From positions 1 to 64,000 of the forward strand of contig NZ_JAKRFI010000001.1 of the NCBI RefSeq assembly GCF_022348165.1: a stretch of DNA of 64,000 nt. Direction: 5' to 3'. Every line of letters begins with the position of its first letter. The first letter of the stretch is position 1. Under the pieces are notes generated by a model that worked only from the letters and a program-made list of their open reading frames with translations, searched no databases and had not been told where the DNA came from. The position numbers were made by a program, and so were the translations under genes. The DNA comes from Halomonas sp. McH1-25. Its GTDB lineage: Bacteria; Pseudomonadota; Gammaproteobacteria; Pseudomonadales; Halomonadaceae. Shown in pieces: positions 16,234-29,508 of the stretch.

Positions 16234-18051
16234 ATGACAGACAAGGCAAGTCCCGGTCGCATCAGTCACATACGAAACTTCTCGATCATCGCCCACATCG
16301 ATCACGGTAAGTCGACCCTGGCCGATCGCATCATCCAAATCTGCGGTGGCCTGACCGAGCGTGAACTGAAAGAGCAGGTACTCGACTCGATGGATATCGA
16401 GCGCGAGCGGGGCATCACGATCAAGGCCCAGTCGGTTACGCTCGACTACCAGGCCGAGAATGGCGAAACCTATCAGCTCAATTTCATCGACACGCCCGGG
16501 CATGTCGACTTCTCCTACGAAGTCTCGCGCTCGCTTTACGCCTGTGAGGGGGCGTTATTGGTCGTCGATGCAGCCCAGGGCGTCGAAGCCCAGTCGGTAG
16601 CCAACTGCTATACGGCGATCGCTCAGAACCTGGAAGTCCTGCCGGTGCTCAACAAGATCGATCTGCCCCAGGCCGATCCGGATCGTGTCGCCCAGGAAAT
16701 CGAGGAGATCATCGGTCTCGATGCCGTCGATGCCTGTCAGGTCTCGGCCAAGACAGGGCTCGGCATGGAAGGGCTTCTCGAGCGACTGGTGCGCGATATT
16801 CCGCCGCCCAAGGGCGATGCCGACGCTCCCCTGCAGGCGTTGATCGTGGACTCCTGGTTCGACAACTATCTCGGCGTAGTGTCGCTGGTCCGCCTCTTCG
16901 ACGGCACGTTGAAGAAGGGCGACAAGATCCGTATGAAATCCACGGGCCGCGATTGGGACGTCACCGAGGTGGGGATCTTCACGCCCAAGCGTCACCAGAC
17001 CGGTATGCTGCGTGCCGGTGAGGTCGGCTTCGTGGTGGCCGGCATCAAGGATATTCATGGCGCGCCGGTGGGCGATACCATTACCCATGCCAAGACCCCC
17101 GATGTGCCTCGCCTGCCCGGTTTCCAGAAGGTCAAGCCGCAGGTCTATGCCGGCATGTTCCCGGTGAGTGCCGACGATTACGAAGATTTCCGCGATGCGC
17201 TGGAGAAATTGGCGCTGAACGATGCCTCGCTTGACTACGAGCCGGAAAATTCCGATGCCCTGGGCTTCGGCTTTCGTGTCGGGTTTCTCGGCACGCTGCA
17301 CATGGAAATCATCCAGGAACGGCTCGAACGCGAATACGATCTCGATCTGCTCACCACCGCGCCGACGGTTGTCTATGAACTGGCCATGGATAACGGTGAG
17401 ATACGCTATGTCTCCAACCCTTCCAAGCTGCCCGACATGGCCAACGTCGACGAGATGCGCGAGCCCATCGTGCGTGCCAGTATCCTGGTGCCGCAGGAGT
17501 TCGTGGGCAATGTGATCGCCGAATGCGAGCAGCGGCGGGGCGTGCAACTCGACATGCAATTTCTGGGCAACCAGATCCAACTGACCTATGAACTGCCGAT
17601 GAGCGAAGTCGTCATGGACTTCTTCGATCGACTGAAGTCGATCTCGCGCGGCTATGCTTCCCTCGACTACAGCTTCGAACGCTTCCAGGCCGCCAAGCTG
17701 GTGCGCCTGGACGTGCTGATCAATGGTGACAAGGTCGATGCCCTGGCCGCTATCATTCACCGTGATCATGCCCATGGGCGTGGACGCCTGCTGGTCGAGA
17801 AAATGAAGGAATTGATCCCGCGCCAGATGTTCGATGTCGCGATACAGGCGGCGATCGGCGGCCAGGTCGTGGCGCGATCGACCGTGAAGGCACTGCGCAA
17901 GAACGTGACTGCCAAGTGTTATGGCGGTGACGTCACGCGTAAGAAAAAGCTCCTCGAGAAGCAGAAGGCGGGCAAGAAGCGCATGAAGCAGGTCGGTAGA
18001 GTGGAGATTCCGCAGGATGCCTTCCTTGCCGTGCTCAAGGTGAACGACTAG
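16234..18051 (+). CDS. lepA: Elongation factor 4 (LepA)
   Basis: A 605-residue translational GTPase. The G domain shows AHIDHGKST (G1), RGITIKAQ (G2), DTPGHVDF (G3) and NKIDLP (G4). Domains II, III and V follow, and the family-specific C-terminal domain contains [20 protein letters not shown] and ends near [17 protein letters not shown]. LepA binds ribosomes and affects elongation and 30S biogenesis, especially under ionic or cold stress. It leads a lepA-lepB-rnc-era-recO-pdxJ run, a gene order widespread in gammaproteobacteria. Confidence 0.97.
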   Translation: MTDKASPGRISHIRNFSIIAHIDHGKSTLADRIIQICGGLTERELKEQVLDSMDIERERGITIKAQSVTLDYQAENGETYQLNFIDTPGHVDFSYEVSRSLYACEGALLVVDAAQGVEAQSVANCYTAIAQNLEVLPVLNKIDLPQADPDRVAQEIEEIIGLDAVDACQVSAKTGLGMEGLLERLVRDIPPPKGDADAPLQALIVDSWFDNYLGVVSLVRLFDGTLKKGDKIRMKSTGRDWDVTEVGIFTPKRHQTGMLRAGEVGFVVAGIKDIHGAPVGDTITHAKTPDVPRLPGFQKVKPQVYAGMFPVSADDYEDFRDALEKLALNDASLDYEPENSDALGFGFRVGFLGTLHMEIIQERLEREYDLDLLTTAPTVVYELAMDNGEIRYVSNPSKLPDMANVDEMREPIVRASILVPQEFVGNVIAECEQRRGVQLDMQFLGNQIQLTYELPMSEVVMDFFDRLKSISRGYASLDYSFERFQAAKLVRLDVLINGDKVDALAAIIHRDHAHGRGRLLVEKMKELIPRQMFDVAIQAAIGGQVVARSTVKALRKNVTAKCYGGDVTRKKKLLEKQKAGKKRMKQVGRVEIPQDAFLAVLKVND

Positions 18052-18064
18052 GAACACGAAACTC

Positions 18065-18868
18065 ATGGATTTTTCGCTGCTTTTGGTGGTGGCTGTCGCC
18101 GTCACGGGGTTGGTTTGGCTGTTGGACGTGGTCTGGTGGCGCCGGCATCGCCAAGCTCGCTTGGCCACTGCCGAGGCGAGTGCGGGAGGTCCTCTGGAGC
18201 CCAAGGCGCGCCGCAAGCTGGCCAAGGAGCCCTGGCCGGTGGATTATGCGCGCTCTTTCTTTCCGGTGTTGCTGGTTGTGCTGGTGCTGCGCAGCTTCGT
18301 CATCGAGCCGTTCCAGATTCCTTCCGGATCGATGCGGCCAACGCTGAAGGTGGGCGATTTCATCCTGGTGAACAAATTTACCTATGGCCTGCGTCTGCCG
18401 GTGTTGCATACCGAAATCGTGGACCTGGGCGAGCCCGAGCGGGGCGACGTGATGGTGTTCCGCTTTCCCGAAGAACCCTCCGTCAACTTTATCAAGCGAG
18501 TGATTGGCTTGCCTGGCGACCATATTCGCTACGAGGACAAGCAGCTGTATGTCAACGGCGAACCCGTTCCCAAACAGTTGATCGATGCATCGCCACCGGC
18601 AGCGCCGGGTGAGTTGCTGTTCGAGGAGGAACTGGGCGAGCATGTTCACGGTATTTACAACAATCCACGCGATCCTGGCCCTCAGGTGCGTGAATTGGTC
18701 GTTCCCGACAATCATTATTTCATGATGGGCGATAACCGTGACCACTCGAACGACAGCCGCTACTGGGGCTTCGTTCCGGAAGAGAACATCGTCGGTAAGG
18801 CGTTTGCCGTATGGATGCACTGGGATGGCGGCCTGCCGAGTTTCTCGACGGTACGTGCCATTGAATGA
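18065..18868 (+). CDS. lepB: Signal peptidase I
   Basis: A 267-residue inner-membrane peptidase that removes signal peptides from exported proteins. There are two N-terminal membrane segments (about 4-24 and 62-79). The catalytic Ser89 lies in QIPSGSMRPTL and the Lys144 general base in NFIKRVIGLPGD; the later box MMGDNRDHSNDSRYWG is also present. It is shorter than E. coli Lep (324) but normal for non-enteric gammaproteobacteria. It starts 13 bases after lepA. Confidence 0.96.
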   Translation: MDFSLLLVVAVAVTGLVWLLDVVWWRRHRQARLATAEASAGGPLEPKARRKLAKEPWPVDYARSFFPVLLVVLVLRSFVIEPFQIPSGSMRPTLKVGDFILVNKFTYGLRLPVLHTEIVDLGEPERGDVMVFRFPEEPSVNFIKRVIGLPGDHIRYEDKQLYVNGEPVPKQLIDASPPAAPGELLFEEELGEHVHGIYNNPRDPGPQVRELVVPDNHYFMMGDNRDHSNDSRYWGFVPEENIVGKAFAVWMHWDGGLPSFSTVRAIE

Positions 18869-18919
18869 ACCGGCCGGCTTCAACCGGCACGCCAAGCCAA
18901 TACATAAAGCAGGTGTTTA

Positions 18920-19609
18920 GTGAGTACCTCCCATCAAGCCTTCAGCCGACGGATCGGCCACTCCTTCCGCGATCCCTCTCTATTGGAGCTGGCGTTGACC
19001 CACCGCAGCTACGGTGGCGATAACAACGAGCGGCTGGAGTTTCTGGGTGATTCCATCGTCAATTTCGTCATTGGCGAGGCGCTTTTTCAGCGCTTCCCCC
19101 AGGCACGAGAGGGGCAGCTTTCGCGGTTGCGCGCTCGTCTGGTCAAAGGACAGACACTGGCGGAGCTGGCACGTGAATTCGCCGTCGGTGAGCAGTTGCG
19201 TCTTGGCTCTGGCGAAATGAAGAGCGGAGGCTTTCGGCGCGACTCGATTTTGGCGGATGCCATCGAAGCCCTGATCGGCGCCATCTATCTGGACGCCGGT
19301 ATGGATGTCGCCAAGGCGCGGGTTCTATCCTGGTACGGTACACGGCTCGAGTCGATCGACCTGCAGGACACGCAGAAGGATCCGAAGACCCGGTTGCAGG
19401 AGTTCCTGCAGTCGCGTCAAGCGGCGTTACCCCGCTATGAAGTGACGAGCGTGCAAGGCGAGGCCCATGCACAGACGTTTACCGTCGAATGCCATGTCGA
19501 CATGATCGATAAACATACACTCGGTGTCGGTACCAGTCGGCGCCATGCCGAACAGGAAGCCGCCGAGAAAGCATTGTCGCTGCTAGAGCCGAAAGGAGGG
19601 CGAGCATGA
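18920..19609 (+). CDS. rnc: Ribonuclease III
   Basis: A 229-residue double-strand-specific RNase. The catalytic domain (about 1-150) carries the signature [20 protein letters not shown] with acidic metal ligands, and a second acidic site in [14 protein letters not shown]. The dsRNA-binding domain (about 155-225) contains [14 protein letters not shown] and [14 protein letters not shown]. It processes rRNA precursors and cleaves structured mRNAs. A GTG start is used, with GCAGGTG upstream. The end overlaps the era start by 4 bases (ATGA), the usual rnc-era coupling. Confidence 0.97.
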   Translation: MSTSHQAFSRRIGHSFRDPSLLELALTHRSYGGDNNERLEFLGDSIVNFVIGEALFQRFPQAREGQLSRLRARLVKGQTLAELAREFAVGEQLRLGSGEMKSGGFRRDSILADAIEALIGAIYLDAGMDVAKARVLSWYGTRLESIDLQDTQKDPKTRLQEFLQSRQAALPRYEVTSVQGEAHAQTFTVECHVDMIDKHTLGVGTSRRHAEQEAAEKALSLLEPKGGRA

Positions 19610-20505
19610 CCCAGACCTGTGGTTTCGTAGCGATCGTCGGGCGTCCCAACGTCGGCAAGTCGACACTGATGAATCGAATCCTGGGCCAGAAAATATCGAT
19701 CACTTCGCGTCGCCCGCAAACCACGCGGCACCAAGTGATGGGCATCAAGACCGAGGACGATGCGCAGTTCATCTATGTCGACACGCCTGGCATGCACATT
19801 CAGAGCAAGGATCGCAACAAGGCGATCAACCGCTTCATGAACCAGGCCGCCACCCAGGCCCTGCGTGACGTGGACTGCGTGGTGTTCCTGGTCGACCGGA
19901 CCCGCTGGACCCGGGAGGACGACAACGTGCTCGACAAGCTGACGCATGTCGAGGCGCCGGTCATCCTCGCCGTCAACAAGGTCGATTGGGTCGAGAACAA
20001 GCAGGAGCTATTGCCCTGGCTCGAGCAGTTGCAGACCAAGCGAACGTTTGCCGCCATTCTGCCGATTTCGGCCAAGCATGGAACCAACGTCCCCGAGCTG
20101 GAAGCGGAAGTCGCCAAGTACCTGCCCGAGAGCATCCATTACTTCCCGGACGATCAGATTACCGACCGTAGTCAGCGTTTTCTCGCCGCCGAACTGGTGC
20201 GGGAAAAGGTCATGCGCCAGCTCGGCGACGAGCTGCCCTACCAGATGACGGTGGAGATCGAGGAGTTTCGCGACGAAGGGCGGATTATCCACATCAGCGC
20301 ACTGATGCTGGTCGAGCGCCCGGGACAAAAGAAGATTCTGATCGGCGAGAACGGTGAGCGGATCAAGAAGATCGGTCGCGAGGCTCGCCTGGACATGGAG
20401 AAGGCGTTTGGCGCCAAGGTCATGCTCAATCTATGGGTCAAGGTCAAGCGTGGCTGGTCGGATGACGATCGCGCTCTGAAAAGTCTCGGTTACGATCTCG
20501 AGTAA
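19606..20505 (+). CDS. era: GTPase Era
   Basis: A 299-residue GTPase. The G domain has GRPNVGKST (G1), the TTRHQ switch (G2), DTPGMH (G3), NKVD (G4) and ISAK-type G5. The C-terminal KH domain (about 200-290, around [16 protein letters not shown]) binds the 3' end of 16S rRNA. Era checks 30S maturation. It is translationally coupled to rnc, whose product makes the early rRNA cuts. Confidence 0.97.
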   Translation: MTQTCGFVAIVGRPNVGKSTLMNRILGQKISITSRRPQTTRHQVMGIKTEDDAQFIYVDTPGMHIQSKDRNKAINRFMNQAATQALRDVDCVVFLVDRTRWTREDDNVLDKLTHVEAPVILAVNKVDWVENKQELLPWLEQLQTKRTFAAILPISAKHGTNVPELEAEVAKYLPESIHYFPDDQITDRSQRFLAAELVREKVMRQLGDELPYQMTVEIEEFRDEGRIIHISALMLVERPGQKKILIGENGERIKKIGREARLDMEKAFGAKVMLNLWVKVKRGWSDDDRALKSLGYDLE

Positions 20506-20510
20506 CCGGA

Positions 20511-21215
20511 ATGCAGCCGCAGCCGGCGTATTTGCTTCATAGACGTCCGTACCGCGAGACCAGCGCACTGGTAGAACTGCTCACGCTCGGCCACGGCCGG
20601 GTGCGCGCAGTCGCTCAGGGTGTACAGCGCGCAGGCAGCAAGAGTCGTTCGCGCCTGCAACCGTTCGCCCCCCTGCACGTCACTTGGATCGGTAACGGCG
20701 ATCTCAAGCGCCTGCGTCTCATGGAGTCGCGAGGCGCGTCGGCGCTGCTGGCTGGCGAGGGGCTACTGTGCGGCCTGTACGCCAATGAGCTGCTGAGCCG
20801 CGTGTTGCCGGTGGAATTTTCCGTTCCCGAGGTGTTCGCCTTTTATACATCGCTGCTGGAGGCGCTGCCCGCGCCGGAGCGTCGTGCGCCTGGCTTGCGG
20901 CGGCTCGAGCTCGCGGTGCTGGAGGCGCTGGATGCGGACCCTGTGTTTCGCGATATCGAGGATCGTGAGCTGGATCCCCAGGGACGCTATGTCTATCGTG
21001 CCGGCTATCGCCGCTTCGAGACGGCGCCTGACGGGCAGGGCGGTGTCGATGGCCGCAGCCTTCGTCTGTTGGCGCAGGGCGATTGGACACAACCCGGATT
21101 GGCGGGGGTCGCCAAGGCGTTGACCCGCGCGGCATTGTCGCCTTTGCTGGGGGACAAGCCGCTGCGCTCGCGTGAATTGATGTACCGCTTGGCAGCGCGT
21201 CGCCGTCCTTCCTGA
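20511..21215 (+). CDS. recO: DNA repair protein RecO
   Basis: A 234-residue protein starting [20 protein letters not shown]. It has the N-terminal OB-fold ([20 protein letters not shown]) and a helical C-terminal part without an obvious zinc-binding Cys cluster, as in other proteobacterial RecO. With RecR it loads RecA onto SSB-coated gaps. It lies 5 bases after era. Confidence 0.94.
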   Translation: MQPQPAYLLHRRPYRETSALVELLTLGHGRVRAVAQGVQRAGSKSRSRLQPFAPLHVTWIGNGDLKRLRLMESRGASALLAGEGLLCGLYANELLSRVLPVEFSVPEVFAFYTSLLEALPAPERRAPGLRRLELAVLEALDADPVFRDIEDRELDPQGRYVYRAGYRRFETAPDGQGGVDGRSLRLLAQGDWTQPGLAGVAKALTRAALSPLLGDKPLRSRELMYRLAARRRPS

Positions 21216-21241
21216 CATTCTTTCGTTTGCATGGAGTTGCT

Positions 21242-22054
21242 ATGAACCCGCCGCGTATCCTGCTGGGCGTCAACATCGATCATATCGCTACCCTGCGGCA
21301 AGCCAGGGGAACCCGCTATCCCGATCCGGTTCAGGCCGCCTTGCTGGCCGAAGAGGCCGGCGCGGATGGCATCACGGTGCATCTTCGCGAAGACCGCCGA
21401 CATATCCAGGATCGCGATATTCGGATCCTTGCCGATGTGTTGAACACCCGCATGAATCTGGAGATGGCGGTCACCGATGAGATGATCGCATTGGCTGAAC
21501 GGATCCGGCCGGCCCATGTATGCCTGGTGCCGGAAAAGCGCGAGGAGCTCACGACCGAGGGCGGACTCGACGTAATCGCTGGCCGTGAGCGGATTGCCGA
21601 TGCCTGCCGGAGACTGGCGTCAGCCGGCTGCGACGTCTCGTTGTTCATCGATCCCGACCCCGACCAGATCCGGGCGGCGCTCGACGTGGGCGCGCCAACG
21701 ATCGAACTGCATACCGGGGCCTATGCGGAGGCTGTCGGTGATGCGATGCGCATCGAGTACGAACGCATTGCCGCCGCGGCGGAACTTGCCAATGAGCTTG
21801 GTCTGACCGTCAATGCCGGCCATGGCCTGCATTATCACAACGTTGAGGCCATCGCGGCGATTCCCGGTGTGAACGAACTGAATATCGGTCATGCCATCAT
21901 TGCGCGTGCCTTGTTCGTCGGTTTGAAAGAGGCCGTCGCCGAGATGAAGCGGCTGGTGATTGCAGGACAGGAAGCCGGCTTCGTGGCTGCTCTGGAGAGC
22001 CACGACCATGACCATGACCATGGCCATGAAGAGGGCAGTGACTGCTGTCATTGA
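21242..22054 (+). CDS. pdxJ: Pyridoxine 5'-phosphate synthase PdxJ with His/Cys-rich tail
   Basis: A 270-residue TIM-barrel enzyme that condenses 3-amino-2-oxopropyl phosphate and deoxyxylulose 5-phosphate to pyridoxine 5'-phosphate. Family motifs are present: [43 protein letters not shown] and [10 protein letters not shown]. It is longer than E. coli PdxJ (243) because of a tail of about 20 residues with six His and two Cys, including HDHDHDHGH, ending DCCH. Such a tail could bind metal. The ATG at 21242 follows GGAG. It faces barA with only 6 bases between the stops. Confidence 0.95.
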   Translation: MNPPRILLGVNIDHIATLRQARGTRYPDPVQAALLAEEAGADGITVHLREDRRHIQDRDIRILADVLNTRMNLEMAVTDEMIALAERIRPAHVCLVPEKREELTTEGGLDVIAGRERIADACRRLASAGCDVSLFIDPDPDQIRAALDVGAPTIELHTGAYAEAVGDAMRIEYERIAAAAELANELGLTVNAGHGLHYHNVEAIAAIPGVNELNIGHAIIARALFVGLKEAVAEMKRLVIAGQEAGFVAALESHDHDHDHGHEEGSDCCH

Positions 22055-22060
22055 CGCGGC

Positions 22061-24766
22061 TCAGCGAGCCTGCGACGCCTGCCATTCACGCAGGCGTTGC
22101 ATGGCCTCGAAAACGGCATCGAGCATGTCATCGATGGCCGTTATGCCCTGCGTGCGCAGACGTGTTTCCAGGGATTCACAGAGCAGGGCCAGTTGCGGCA
22201 CACCGCAGTAACGGCAAGCGCCGTTCAAATAATGCACGGCGTCGAGCAACGCTTCCGAATCGCCTTGGGAGTACGCCTGGCGTAATGTCTTCTCGTTGTC
22301 GTCCAGACTGTCGAGTAGCATTTTCAGGGTGTCTTCGGCCAGCTCAGGGTTGCCTCCGGCCATGGCGCGTCCCAATTCCATATCCACGACCGGCAGTTCG
22401 TCTTCCGTGTGATGCCGCTCATGTTTCGTGCGCAGTTTCAGTTTGATGTCCAGGTAGGTTTCCAGCACCTTGGCGAGCGAGCGCTCTTGCAGCGGCTTGG
22501 TCAGCACTTCGTGCATGCCGGCCTCAAGCAGCTTGCGGGTTTCATCCTCCAGCGCATGGGCCGTCAGCGCAATATACGGGCAACTCGCCCAACTGCCTCC
22601 CAGACGGCGCAGGGACTGCATGGCCTCGACGCCATTCATGCCGGGCATGCGAATATCCATAAGTACGAGCCCGACGGAATGTTCATGGGCGAGGGCGAGC
22701 GCTTCCTCGCCGCTGGCGGCGAGAAGGCATTCGAGGCCCGCCTGATCGAGAAGCTCCTTGATGAGCAGGCGGTTGGAGAGGATGTCGTCAACCACCATGA
22801 CGCGATGCTGTCGCAAGCCGGGCTTGGCGCCGTTGGGAAGGTTATCTTCCTGGCCCCGGGCGTCGCTCTGGCCGAGCAGTCGCCGTACGCTATCCGCCAA
22901 TTTTCCACGCCCGAACGGCTTGGGCAATATATCGCTCCGCGGCGGCAGGCGAAGTTCGGTTACGTCATAGGGATTGGTATTGACCAAGGCCAGGACAGGA
23001 CAGGCCAGGCCAGACAGACACTCGTTCCAACTCTGCAAGGCGTGTTCCTGAAGTTCGTGCCGCTGTAGCCCCACGATCATCAGGTCGAAGCGGGCCGGCT
23101 CCAGGGCATGATTGCCGCCAATGACATGAACGCTGGCGCCCCAGCGTTCGAAGAGATGGCACAAGGCTCGGCGCGTCGCGTCGTGCGGCTCGTAAATGGC
23201 GACTTGCGGACCATCCAACTGCACTTCGGGCGGTCGTTCCGTTTGGTGTACGTCAGTCAGCCGAAGGGGCAGCGTGAAGCGAAATTCGCTGCCCTGACCG
23301 GGGCGGCTGGAGACGGCGATTTGGCCCCCCATCTGTTCGATCAACTGTTTGCAGATCATCAGGCCCAGCCCCGATCCACCATGGTGGCGCGTACGTGCCG
23401 TGGAAACCTGACTGAAAGGCTGAAAGAGGCGCTGCTGGAGCTCGGCGGAAAGCCCTATGCCGGTATCGTTGACCTTGACGCCGAGCACCGGGTCGCCATT
23501 GTCCGATTCCTCGACCAGCACTCTCACGATGACTTCACCCGTTTCGGTGAATTTCACGGCGTTGTGCACCAGGTTGGTCAGCACCTGCTTGATACGCAGG
23601 GGGTCGCCTATCAGCTCGGCAGGTACATCGTCATACACCAGGCCCAGGAGCTGCAGGTCCTTCTGTTGTGACGTTGGTGCCTGGAGCGTCAGTACTTCGT
23701 CGACCATCGCGACCATGTCGATAGGTACGGATTCGAGTTCCAGCTTGCCGGCTTCGATCTTGGAGAAGTCGAGGATATCGTTGATGAGCGAAAGCAAACT
23801 GTCCGAGGCCGTTGCCACGTGGCCGAGCCACTCGCGCTGGCGAGCATCGAGACGGCTGCGCCCTAGCAGACGGCAGAAACCGATGATGCCGTTCAGCGGT
23901 GTGCGTATTTCATGGCTCATGTTGGCGAGGAATTCCGACTTGATGCGGTTGGCCTGTTGCGCGCGACGGCGGGCCATGTCGAGTTCGATGTTCTGGATTT
24001 CGATGGTTTCCATCGACTCCTGCAGGTCCGCGGTGGTCTGCTCGATCTGTTGGCGCATGTTGTTGCGGCTATCGAGGAGATGTTGGCCTATGGCATTGAT
24101 GGCCTGGGTCAGGGGAATCAATTCCTGGGGCCCGCGCGTGGGGAGCCGATACTCGTAGTCGCCGGTGCTGAGTCTGGCCAGTGCATCGCGCTGCGCGGAT
24201 AGCACCGGAAAGAAGCGGCGGTGAATGACGTAGGCCAGCGCCAGCAACAGCAGGGCCATGCCAATCCAGACCAGGGCATGGTTGGCCAACTGGCGATAGG
24301 TCATGAGTTCCATCTCGTTACCGTTGATGGCCAGGTCCACCCAATACTGATTGCTGCGCGTGGCCCGTGAGTCGCCTTGCGGTGTGACCACCGGCAGCGG
24401 CTCGATGAAGCGCCAGCTTTGCTCGCCTTTGACCAGTGTCGTTTGGTTGGGTAGGGGCAGCGCCGGGACCGACTGGGTGGTGCCCATGCGCAGCAAGGAG
24501 TCTCCGGATCGCTGTCGGAGCGTCACGGACTGAACGCCGCGAAGGTCCAGAAGACGTTGCGTAAGCTCTTCGAGAGAAGCCATGTCGCCTGTATTGAGCG
24601 CTCCGGCCATGGACGGCGAGAGAAGGTCGATGGCTTCTTCCAGGCGCACCTGGAGCATGGCAGAGCGCTGTTGGCTGTCCTGAGCCAGCAGATAACCGGT
24701 ATATAACAGGGTCAACAGCAAGGGGATGCCTAGCGAGAGCGCAAACAGCCGGGTCTTCAAGGCCAT
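22061..24766 (-). CDS. barA: Hybrid sensor histidine kinase BarA/GacS
   Basis: A 901-residue tripartite kinase. It has two membrane helices (about 8-28 and 162-183) flanking a periplasmic sensor region, HAMP (about 184-237), and a HisKA domain with His285 in [13 protein letters not shown]. The ATPase domain follows ([20 protein letters not shown]), then a degenerate receiver-like linker and a true receiver ([10 protein letters not shown], phospho-acceptor in [11 protein letters not shown]). The C-terminal Hpt domain has its His in [13 protein letters not shown]. It signals to a GacA/UvrY response regulator (not in the window), controlling CsrA-binding small RNAs. It is divergent from cysM, as in Pseudomonas. 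Confidence 0.93.
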   Translation of the reverse strand: MALKTRLFALSLGIPLLLTLLYTGYLLAQDSQQRSAMLQVRLEEAIDLLSPSMAGALNTGDMASLEELTQRLLDLRGVQSVTLRQRSGDSLLRMGTTQSVPALPLPNQTTLVKGEQSWRFIEPLPVVTPQGDSRATRSNQYWVDLAINGNEMELMTYRQLANHALVWIGMALLLLALAYVIHRRFFPVLSAQRDALARLSTGDYEYRLPTRGPQELIPLTQAINAIGQHLLDSRNNMRQQIEQTTADLQESMETIEIQNIELDMARRRAQQANRIKSEFLANMSHEIRTPLNGIIGFCRLLGRSRLDARQREWLGHVATASDSLLSLINDILDFSKIEAGKLELESVPIDMVAMVDEVLTLQAPTSQQKDLQLLGLVYDDVPAELIGDPLRIKQVLTNLVHNAVKFTETGEVIVRVLVEESDNGDPVLGVKVNDTGIGLSAELQQRLFQPFSQVSTARTRHHGGSGLGLMICKQLIEQMGGQIAVSSRPGQGSEFRFTLPLRLTDVHQTERPPEVQLDGPQVAIYEPHDATRRALCHLFERWGASVHVIGGNHALEPARFDLMIVGLQRHELQEHALQSWNECLSGLACPVLALVNTNPYDVTELRLPPRSDILPKPFGRGKLADSVRRLLGQSDARGQEDNLPNGAKPGLRQHRVMVVDDILSNRLLIKELLDQAGLECLLAASGEEALALAHEHSVGLVLMDIRMPGMNGVEAMQSLRRLGGSWASCPYIALTAHALEDETRKLLEAGMHEVLTKPLQERSLAKVLETYLDIKLKLRTKHERHHTEDELPVVDMELGRAMAGGNPELAEDTLKMLLDSLDDNEKTLRQAYSQGDSEALLDAVHYLNGACRYCGVPQLALLCESLETRLRTQGITAIDDMLDAVFEAMQRLREWQASQAR

Positions 24767-24927
24767 GAAATATCCAGCGGACGATGATCAGGGTAACAGT
24801 ATGCCACAGAGTTCAAGCCCGCCTGTCCAGTGCGGGGTAGCATGGATATAATGTCGGCAACGAATTTTTCGCCCAGTTGCCGATTGTTCGAAAAGGCTCG
24901 GATCTCTCGGCTAGCAAGGATAAGCCA

Positions 24928-25824
24928 ATGCAGTTTCCTACACTCGAGGATGTCGTCGGCAATACGCCGCTGGTGCGCCTGCAGCGTATCGGTGCCGGAC
25001 GCAACAATACCCTACTGGCCAAGCTCGAGGGCAACAATCCGGCCGGCTCGGTCAAGGATCGGCCGGCGTTGTCGATGATTGCCCAGGCCGAGGCGCGCGG
25101 GGAAATTGCACCGGGCGATACGCTGATCGAGGCAACGTCGGGCAATACCGGAATTGCGCTGGCGATGGCGGCAGCCATCAAGGGTTATCGAATGGTGTTG
25201 ATCATGCCCGATAACGCCTCGAGCGAACGCAAGCAGGCCATGGCGGCCTATGGTGCCGAGCTGATCACCGTGACCAAGCAGCAGGGCATGGAGGGGGCGC
25301 GTGACCTGGCTCAGTCGATGATCGACCGGGGCGAGGGCAAGCCGCTCAATCAGTTCGCCAACCCGGACAATCCCGAGGCCCATTATCGCACTACGGGGCC
25401 CGAAGTGTGGCAGCAGACCCAGGGCACCATCACCCATTTTGTCAGTTCGATGGGCACTACCGGCACGATCATGGGAGTGTCGCGCTATCTCAAGGAGCGT
25501 AACCCGGAGATTCAGATCGTCGGTCTGCAACCCGAGGATGGGGCCAGCATCGCCGGTATTCGCCGCTGGCCCGAGGAGTATCTGCCGAGCATTTTCGACG
25601 CCAGCCGGGTCGATAGCGTGCTGGATATCGGCCAGCACGAGGCCGAAGAGAACATGCGTCGCCTGGCCAGGGAGGAAGGCATCCTGGCCGGTGTCTCTTC
25701 CGGCGGCGCCCTGGCCGGCGCATTGCGGATCGCCGAACGGGTCGAGAATGCCGTGATCGTGTTCATCGTATGCGATCGCGGCGACCGTTACCTGTCCACC
25801 GGCCTCTTTGCGCCGGGTCTCTGA
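24928..25824 (+). CDS. cysM: Cysteine synthase B
   Basis: A 298-residue PLP enzyme (E. coli CysM 303). The PLP lysine is Lys43 in GSVKDRPAL, the substrate loop is EATSGNTGIALA, and the phosphate-binding Gly loop lies around SSMGTTGTIMG. CysM makes cysteine from O-acetylserine and sulfide and can also use thiosulfate. The ATG at 24928 follows AAGGA, giving the family's usual start MQFPTLEDVVGNTPLVRL. rlmD follows 3 bases after the stop. Confidence 0.95.
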   Translation: MQFPTLEDVVGNTPLVRLQRIGAGRNNTLLAKLEGNNPAGSVKDRPALSMIAQAEARGEIAPGDTLIEATSGNTGIALAMAAAIKGYRMVLIMPDNASSERKQAMAAYGAELITVTKQQGMEGARDLAQSMIDRGEGKPLNQFANPDNPEAHYRTTGPEVWQQTQGTITHFVSSMGTTGTIMGVSRYLKERNPEIQIVGLQPEDGASIAGIRRWPEEYLPSIFDASRVDSVLDIGQHEAEENMRRLAREEGILAGVSSGGALAGALRIAERVENAVIVFIVCDRGDRYLSTGLFAPGL

Positions 25825-25827
25825 ACC

Positions 25828-27195
25828 ATGGCCATGTTGGGAAAGCGACGCTCGGTTACGGCAAAGAAGACGGCGTCGCAACGTCATTCCGGCCCCGACA
25901 CTCCTCCGGCCAATGGTCGGGCAGGCGTCGAGGTGACTCGTCTGGCTCACGATGGTAGGGGGGTCGCACGTAATGCCGAGGGCAAGACGCTGTTCATCGA
26001 CCGTGCGCTACCGGGTGAGCGGGTGGATATCGCCGTCCACCGCAACCGCAAGCGCTACGAAGAAGCCCATGTCCGGGAATGGTTGGTCACGTCACGCGAG
26101 CGGGTCGAGCCCGTCTGCCCGCATTACGAGCGTTGTGGGGGCTGTGACCTGCAGCACCTGTCGCTGAGTGCGCAGCGACGCCACAAGCGCAGCGTGCTCG
26201 TCGACCAGCTGGCGCGCCAGGGGCTATCGTTGCCCGGCGAGCCCATCGTGCTCGCGGGCGAGGGCGTGGGCTATCGTCGCCGGGCCCGCCTTGGCGGCAA
26301 GGTCGACTCACAGGGGCGTGTGCACCTCGGCTTTCGCGAACGGAACAGCCGCCATCTCATCGACATCGATTCCTGTCCGGTCCTGTTACCCGCCCTGGAG
26401 ACGCTACTGCCTTCGCTTCGCGAATGCCTGGAACGTCTCCGGTCGCCACGCCTGGTTGGCCATGTGGAGCTGGTGGCCGGCAGTGAACAGGCGGTGGTAG
26501 TCATCCGTCAGTTGCGAGACGATACGCTGGACTGGCAACGATGGCAGACATGGGCCAGCGCGCACGACGTTGCCTTGGCCCGTCTGATAGGTCGCGACGC
26601 CCCCCGGCTCGAGTGGTTCGGCACAGCGCCGGACTTGGGCTATACCCTCAAAAGCGGTGATCGCCACCTGCGACTGTCCTTCTTGCCAGGCGATTTTCTG
26701 CAGGTCAACGCCGAGATCAACCAGCAGATGGTGTCGCTGGCGCTCGACTGGTCGCAGCCGGCCGTGACCGACCGGGTACTCGACCTGTTCGCCGGGGTGG
26801 GGAACTTTACGCTGGCACTGGCGCCTCATGTGGCGGAGGTCATCGGCATTGAGGGCAGTCCGGATATGGTGACGCGCCTGCAGGACAACGCGCGGGGCAA
26901 CGGTTTGCACAATGTCGAAGCCAGGCAGGCCGATCTGGGGCAGGCACCGGCACTCGAACCGCTGCCCGATCTGGTGGTGCTGGATCCGCCGCGCGATGGC
27001 GCCGAGGCGGTTTGCCGGGGCCTGGCCCGATCCAAGGTGTCGCGCATTCTCTATGTGTCCTGCGATCCGGCAACGCTGGCCCGCGATGCGGCACATCTTG
27101 TGCATGCCGGATATCGCATCACGCGTGCCGCCGTCGCCGATATGTTCGTTCAGACGGCGCATCTTGAATCCATGCTGCTGTTCGAGCGTGGGTAG
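25828..27195 (+). CDS. rlmD: 23S rRNA (uracil-1939-C5)-methyltransferase RlmD
   Basis: A 455-residue enzyme. The N-terminal TRAM domain (about 32-90) is preceded by a basic extension. A [4Fe-4S] Cys cluster follows (CPHYERCGGCDLQHL, about residues 94-108; the fourth Cys is probably in the SCPVL segment). The C-terminal SAM-dependent methyltransferase contains VLDLFAGVGNFTL and LDPPRDGA, and the nucleophilic Cys is in ILYVSCDPATLARD. It methylates U1939 of 23S rRNA. It is immediately downstream of cysM and upstream of relA. Confidence 0.95.
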   Translation: MAMLGKRRSVTAKKTASQRHSGPDTPPANGRAGVEVTRLAHDGRGVARNAEGKTLFIDRALPGERVDIAVHRNRKRYEEAHVREWLVTSRERVEPVCPHYERCGGCDLQHLSLSAQRRHKRSVLVDQLARQGLSLPGEPIVLAGEGVGYRRRARLGGKVDSQGRVHLGFRERNSRHLIDIDSCPVLLPALETLLPSLRECLERLRSPRLVGHVELVAGSEQAVVVIRQLRDDTLDWQRWQTWASAHDVALARLIGRDAPRLEWFGTAPDLGYTLKSGDRHLRLSFLPGDFLQVNAEINQQMVSLALDWSQPAVTDRVLDLFAGVGNFTLALAPHVAEVIGIEGSPDMVTRLQDNARGNGLHNVEARQADLGQAPALEPLPDLVVLDPPRDGAEAVCRGLARSKVSRILYVSCDPATLARDAAHLVHAGYRITRAAVADMFVQTAHLESMLLFERG

Positions 27196-27246
27196 GGTTC
27201 GTGACGTTCCTGTCAGTATGGTCGGGAACAGGAGGGGTCCAATAAC

Positions 27247-29504
<2,258 letters not shown>

Positions 29505-29508
<4 letters not shown>

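Noticed and set aside
16555-18225. Long open frame opposite lepA (over 500 codons), and similarly long ones opposite relA (27337-29445) and the BenE gene
   Set aside because: These are antisense shadows expected in G+C-rich DNA; the sense strands encode full-length conserved proteins.
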